IMG/VR virus record: IMGVR_UViG_3300008107_000366
Coordinates: 1 to 24,939 of that record
Source: a virus
Length of the DNA: 24,939 bases
Direction: 5' to 3' (one strand)
The notes beneath the pieces are model-generated. The model was given only the letters and a program-made list of their open reading frames with translations, did no database searches and was not told the DNA's origin. This document shows positions 22,635-24,939 of this stretch, in pieces. The position numbers were made by a program, and so were the translations under genes. Each line of letters starts with the position of its first letter. Within the stretch, counting starts at the first letter, position 1.

Positions 22635-24284
22635 ATGGGCGTACCAATTAACAACGTGACGAGGCGCGTGGTCTATGCCGCAAGCGGCACTGGCCCGTAC
22701 GCCTTTACCTTCGAGATCCTTGCTGCGGGTGACATTGCGGTCTACAAGGACGATACCCTGCTGACGATCACGACCGACTACACGGTCACCATCGCCGGCA
22801 ACGGCACCGGCTCGATCACCCTGACTGCAGCCCCGACCGGCGCGACGCAGATCGCCATCGTCGGTAACCGGACGATTTCCCGCACCACGGACTTCGTGAC
22901 CGGCGGCGACTTCTTCGCCAACACCCTGAACGACGAGCTGGATCAGCAGACCATCTTCGCGCAGCAGAATGCTGAAGGTCTGAGCCGCGCTCTGCAGGCA
23001 CCGCAAACCGACCCGACCAGTATCAACATGACGCTGCCCAGGGCGGCGCTGCGTGCCAACAAGGCGCTGGGATTCGACGCCAACGGCAACCCAGCCATTG
23101 CTGACACGCTCGGCACCAACCGTGGCAACTGGGCGGCGGCAGTCTTGTACTACGTCCGAGACATCGTCAAGGACACCACCAACAATAACATTTGGCAGTG
23201 CATTACCCAGCACACATCGACCGGCTCGCAGCCGATCAACACCAACACCGATGCCGCCAAGTGGACGCTGCTGGTGGATGCTGCGGCTGCATCAACGTCT
23301 GCCACCAATGCGGCTGCGTCAGCCTCTGCTGCGGCGACAAGCGCATCAAATGCCTCAACATCGGCGACTAACGCAGCCAGCTCTGCTAGTGCTGCTTCAA
23401 CGTCTGCCACCAATGCGGCATCATCTGCAAGTACAGCTTCAGCGGCAGCGTCAAGTGTTAGCGCTGGTGTGACACTTTCCAGCCAATGGGCAACGCTGAC
23501 CACCGGCATTGTTGATTCAACTGATTACTCATCTAAGGCATGGGCAGTTGGTGGCACCGGTGTTACCAATACAGCTAGCCGTGGTGCTGCCAAAGAATGG
23601 GCAACGAAGACCGGCGGCACGGTCGATGGCACAGATTACTCTGCCAAGTATTACGCATTACAGACTGTCAGCAGCGCGTCGGCAGCAGCGTCAAGTGCCA
23701 GCGCAGCCAGCTCAAGTGCATCAGCGGCCAGCACTTCTGCCAGCAATGCTTCTAGCTCGGCATCTGCGGCATCGACTTCTGCTAGCAACGCATCGACCAG
23801 CGCGACTAACGCATCTAACTCTGCTAGTTCGGCAAGCACCAGTGCGACCAATGCCTCAAACAGTGCGTCGGCGGCATCAACAAGTGCAACAAATGCAGCC
23901 ACTAGCGCAACTAATGCGGCATCTTCTGCGACTACCGCTAGCACCGCAGCCACTAACGCTGCTGCCAGCTATGACGCATTTGACGATAGATACCTTGGCT
24001 CTAAGTCTTCAGCGCCGAGTGTAGACAACGACGGCAACACACTGCTGACCGGTGCCTTGTACTGGAACACAACAGCAAATCAACTTTATATTTGGACAGG
24101 CTCTGCATGGGATGCGGCTGCATTTAGCGTATCTGGTGCGGTGACTAGCTTTAATACTAGAACCGGCTCAGTAACATTGACCAGCACTGATGTTACTAAT
24201 GCATTAGGCTTTACCCCTGCAACCGCTGCATCTGTCTCAGCCATTCCCGATCCCGTGGCAATGGCACTTGTTTTCGGGAGTTAA
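22635..24284 (+). CDS. Tail fibre protein, T7-fibre-like N-terminus with heptad repeats
   Basis: This 549-aa product has GGAAGGA before its ATG. Residues 1-130 resemble the T7 gp17 N-terminal tail-binding domain: GPYAFTFEILAAGDIAVYKD, TLLTITTDYTVTIAGNG, IVGNRTISRTTDF. Residues 163-215 (GNWAAAVLYYVRDIVKD, then WQCITQHTS) look like a CBM5/12-type module. Two Ala/Ser/Thr/Asn stretches (about 216-275 and 344-445) repeat in sevens (SATNAAS, SASAAST), suggesting a trimeric coiled-coil shaft. Between them are two similar units, SSQWATLTTGIVDSTDYSSK and KEWATKTGGTVDGTDYSAKY. The end has LYWNTTANQLYIWTGSAWDA. It probably anchors the fibre, while the next gene may carry the receptor-binding tip. Confidence 0.85.
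   Translation: MGVPINNVTRRVVYAASGTGPYAFTFEILAAGDIAVYKDDTLLTITTDYTVTIAGNGTGSITLTAAPTGATQIAIVGNRTISRTTDFVTGGDFFANTLNDELDQQTIFAQQNAEGLSRALQAPQTDPTSINMTLPRAALRANKALGFDANGNPAIADTLGTNRGNWAAAVLYYVRDIVKDTTNNNIWQCITQHTSTGSQPINTNTDAAKWTLLVDAAAASTSATNAAASASAAATSASNASTSATNAASSASAASTSATNAASSASTASAAASSVSAGVTLSSQWATLTTGIVDSTDYSSKAWAVGGTGVTNTASRGAAKEWATKTGGTVDGTDYSAKYYALQTVSSASAAASSASAASSSASAASTSASNASSSASAASTSASNASTSATNASNSASSASTSATNASNSASAASTSATNAATSATNAASSATTASTAATNAAASYDAFDDRYLGSKSSAPSVDNDGNTLLTGALYWNTTANQLYIWTGSAWDAAAFSVSGAVTSFNTRTGSVTLTSTDVTNALGFTPATAASVSAIPDPVAMALVFGS
23284..23460 (+). repeat. First block of 21-bp heptad-coding repeats
   Basis: This block repeats degenerate 21-base units that encode Ser/Ala/Thr/Asn heptads. 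One 23-base unit (TCAACGTCTGCC followed by ACCAATGCGGC) is identical at 23292-23314 and 23397-23419, exactly 105 bases (five units) apart. Exact copies like this can change in number by slippage or recombination and so change shaft length. Confidence 0.75.
23660..23970 (+). repeat. Second block of heptad-coding repeats
   Basis: A longer run of the same type of degenerate 21-base units (AGC/GCA/ACT/AAT codon mixes) encodes residues about 344-445 of the fibre. The shared core GCAGCGTCAAGTG occurs near both blocks, around 23445 and 23685. The reverse strand also looks open here only because of the codon bias. Confidence 0.7.
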
Positions 24285-24287
24285 ATC

Positions 24288-24939
24288 ATGGCACTAAAAG
24301 GCAAACCAATCGCGGTCGGTACTTCTGATACCGATCTTTATACCTGTCCGTCAACAATTGAAGCATCTGTCCACGGCTTAGTATTTGCCAATGGAACAGG
24401 TAGTGCTGCGACGATTACGGTCAAGGTCTACATTCAAAGCACTGCGGCAACGACCACGATTATCACTGGTCAAACCGTGGCAGCGAATACAGCATTCACT
24501 TGGCCGAAGCCGATCAACCTGAACGCAGGCGACAAGATTATCGCCAGCGCATCAACTGGATCAGCCATTGTCTGCTTGTACTCAGCTTACGAAGGAAGTG
24601 CTGCACCAGTGGCCGTGGGCTTTACGCCTCGCGGTGCTTGGTCAAGTGGCGCAAGCTACATTACCAACGATGTCGTCAGCTTGAGCGGCTCAAGCTACTT
24701 GGCAATTCAATCCAGCACAAACCAAAACCCATCTTCAGCAACAGCCTACTGGCTAGTGTTAGCAGCTAAAGGTGACGCTGGTTCTGGTAGTGGTGATGTT
24801 ACCGGCCCAGCAAGCTCAGTTGATTCAGAGATTGTTCTGTTTGATTCAACAACAGGCAAGCTCATAAAACGTGCAACGACAACAGGAATGTTGAAAGCAA
24901 CGTCTGGCGTTCTTGCCGCAGCGTCTGCTGGCACAGACT
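24288..24939 (+). CDS. Second tail fibre / receptor-binding protein, N-terminal part, cut by window edge
   Basis: The frame opens at ATG 24288, three bases after the fibre stop, and stays open for 217 codons to the window edge. Residues 1-100 form a beta-rich domain (IAVGTSDTDLYTCPSTIEAS, then VHGLVFANGTGSAATITVKV), a type met at the start of phage tail proteins that sit on fibres. Residues about 107-155 (PRGAWSSGASYITNDVVSLS through YLAIQSS to AYWLVL) fit a CBM5/12-like fold. A Gly-rich linker (GDAGSGSGD) and VTGPASSVDSEIVLFDSTTG follow, a common tail-fibre module. The host-binding tip lies outside the window. No clear ribosome binding site is seen, so coupling to the upstream gene is likely. 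Confidence 0.8.
   Translation, partial: MALKGKPIAVGTSDTDLYTCPSTIEASVHGLVFANGTGSAATITVKVYIQSTAATTTIITGQTVAANTAFTWPKPINLNAGDKIIASASTGSAIVCLYSAYEGSAAPVAVGFTPRGAWSSGASYITNDVVSLSGSSYLAIQSSTNQNPSSATAYWLVLAAKGDAGSGSGDVTGPASSVDSEIVLFDSTTGKLIKRATTTGMLKATSGVLAAASAGTD

Noticed and set aside
23651-23953. 100-codon Ala/Leu/Val-rich minus-strand frame
   Set aside because: Produced by reverse reading of the Ser/Ala/Thr/Asn repeat codons of the fibre gene.
22635-24939. Diversity-generating retroelement, as in BPP-1
   Set aside because: No reverse transcriptase, template repeat or variable repeat pair is seen in the window; such elements could only lie beyond the right edge.

Overview
The window reads as one end-to-end stretch of a short-tailed (podovirus) bacteriophage or prophage. 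The head and tail genes match the T7-like ejection and tail architecture, and several accessory genes (a Bbp19-type protein, the capsid type) recall Bordetella phage BPP-1-like podoviruses. The GC-rich codon use and these affinities suggest a beta- or gammaproteobacterial host, probably Burkholderiales-like; this is inference, since no host gene is present. Almost everything is on the + strand and tightly packed. Many start codons overlap the previous stop (ATGA, GTGA, TTGA, TAATG), so the genes form long, translationally coupled operons.

Left end (1-540): the N-terminal part of a serine recombinase on the - strand, cut by the window edge, has its own good sigma70-type promoter. It diverges from the rightward early operon across a small control region that begins with a ribbon-helix-helix (Arc-like) regulator. 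Early region (540-3650): an Arc-like protein, a PD-(D/E)xK nuclease-like protein, a winged-helix-like protein, two small Cys-rich (zinc-type) proteins, a Lys-rich small protein, an XRE-like HTH protein, a one-helix membrane peptide, a 23-codon mini-ORF carrying two operator-like dyads, and a 303-aa replication-initiator-like protein. Inside that last gene lies a cluster of GTCAACC/GGTTGAC repeats followed at once by a very AT-rich segment. This layout is very like the lambda origin inside gene O. No DNA polymerase, primase, helicase or phage RNA polymerase is visible, so replication and transcription probably rely on the host.

Packaging and head region (3675-12112): a short SSB-like protein with a DIPF tail, small terminase, a secreted accessory protein inserted between the terminase genes, large terminase, a conserved cupin-like protein, two coiled-coil proteins, a small basic protein, the portal, a Bbp19-like protein, scaffold, a structured untranslated leader with a candidate promoter, major capsid protein, and a small head protein followed by a terminator-like hairpin.

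Tail and ejection region (12186-24939): tail tubular proteins A and B, then four consecutive ejection-type proteins (229, 588, 799 and 987 aa). The last two share an N-terminal motif, and the 799-aa one carries an AT-richer inserted-looking domain. A candidate promoter then drives a T7-fibre-like protein with Ser/Ala/Thr/Asn heptad repeats, followed by a second fibre or receptor-binding protein that runs off the window. Both fibre proteins carry a similar CBM-like module. No lysis cassette, diversity-generating retroelement, CRISPR array, tRNA or insertion sequence was seen. The most interesting items are the probable intragenic replication origin, the paired 21-bp-spaced dyads in front of the initiator, the mini SSB-like protein, the secreted accessory gene between terS and terL, and the modular ejection proteins.
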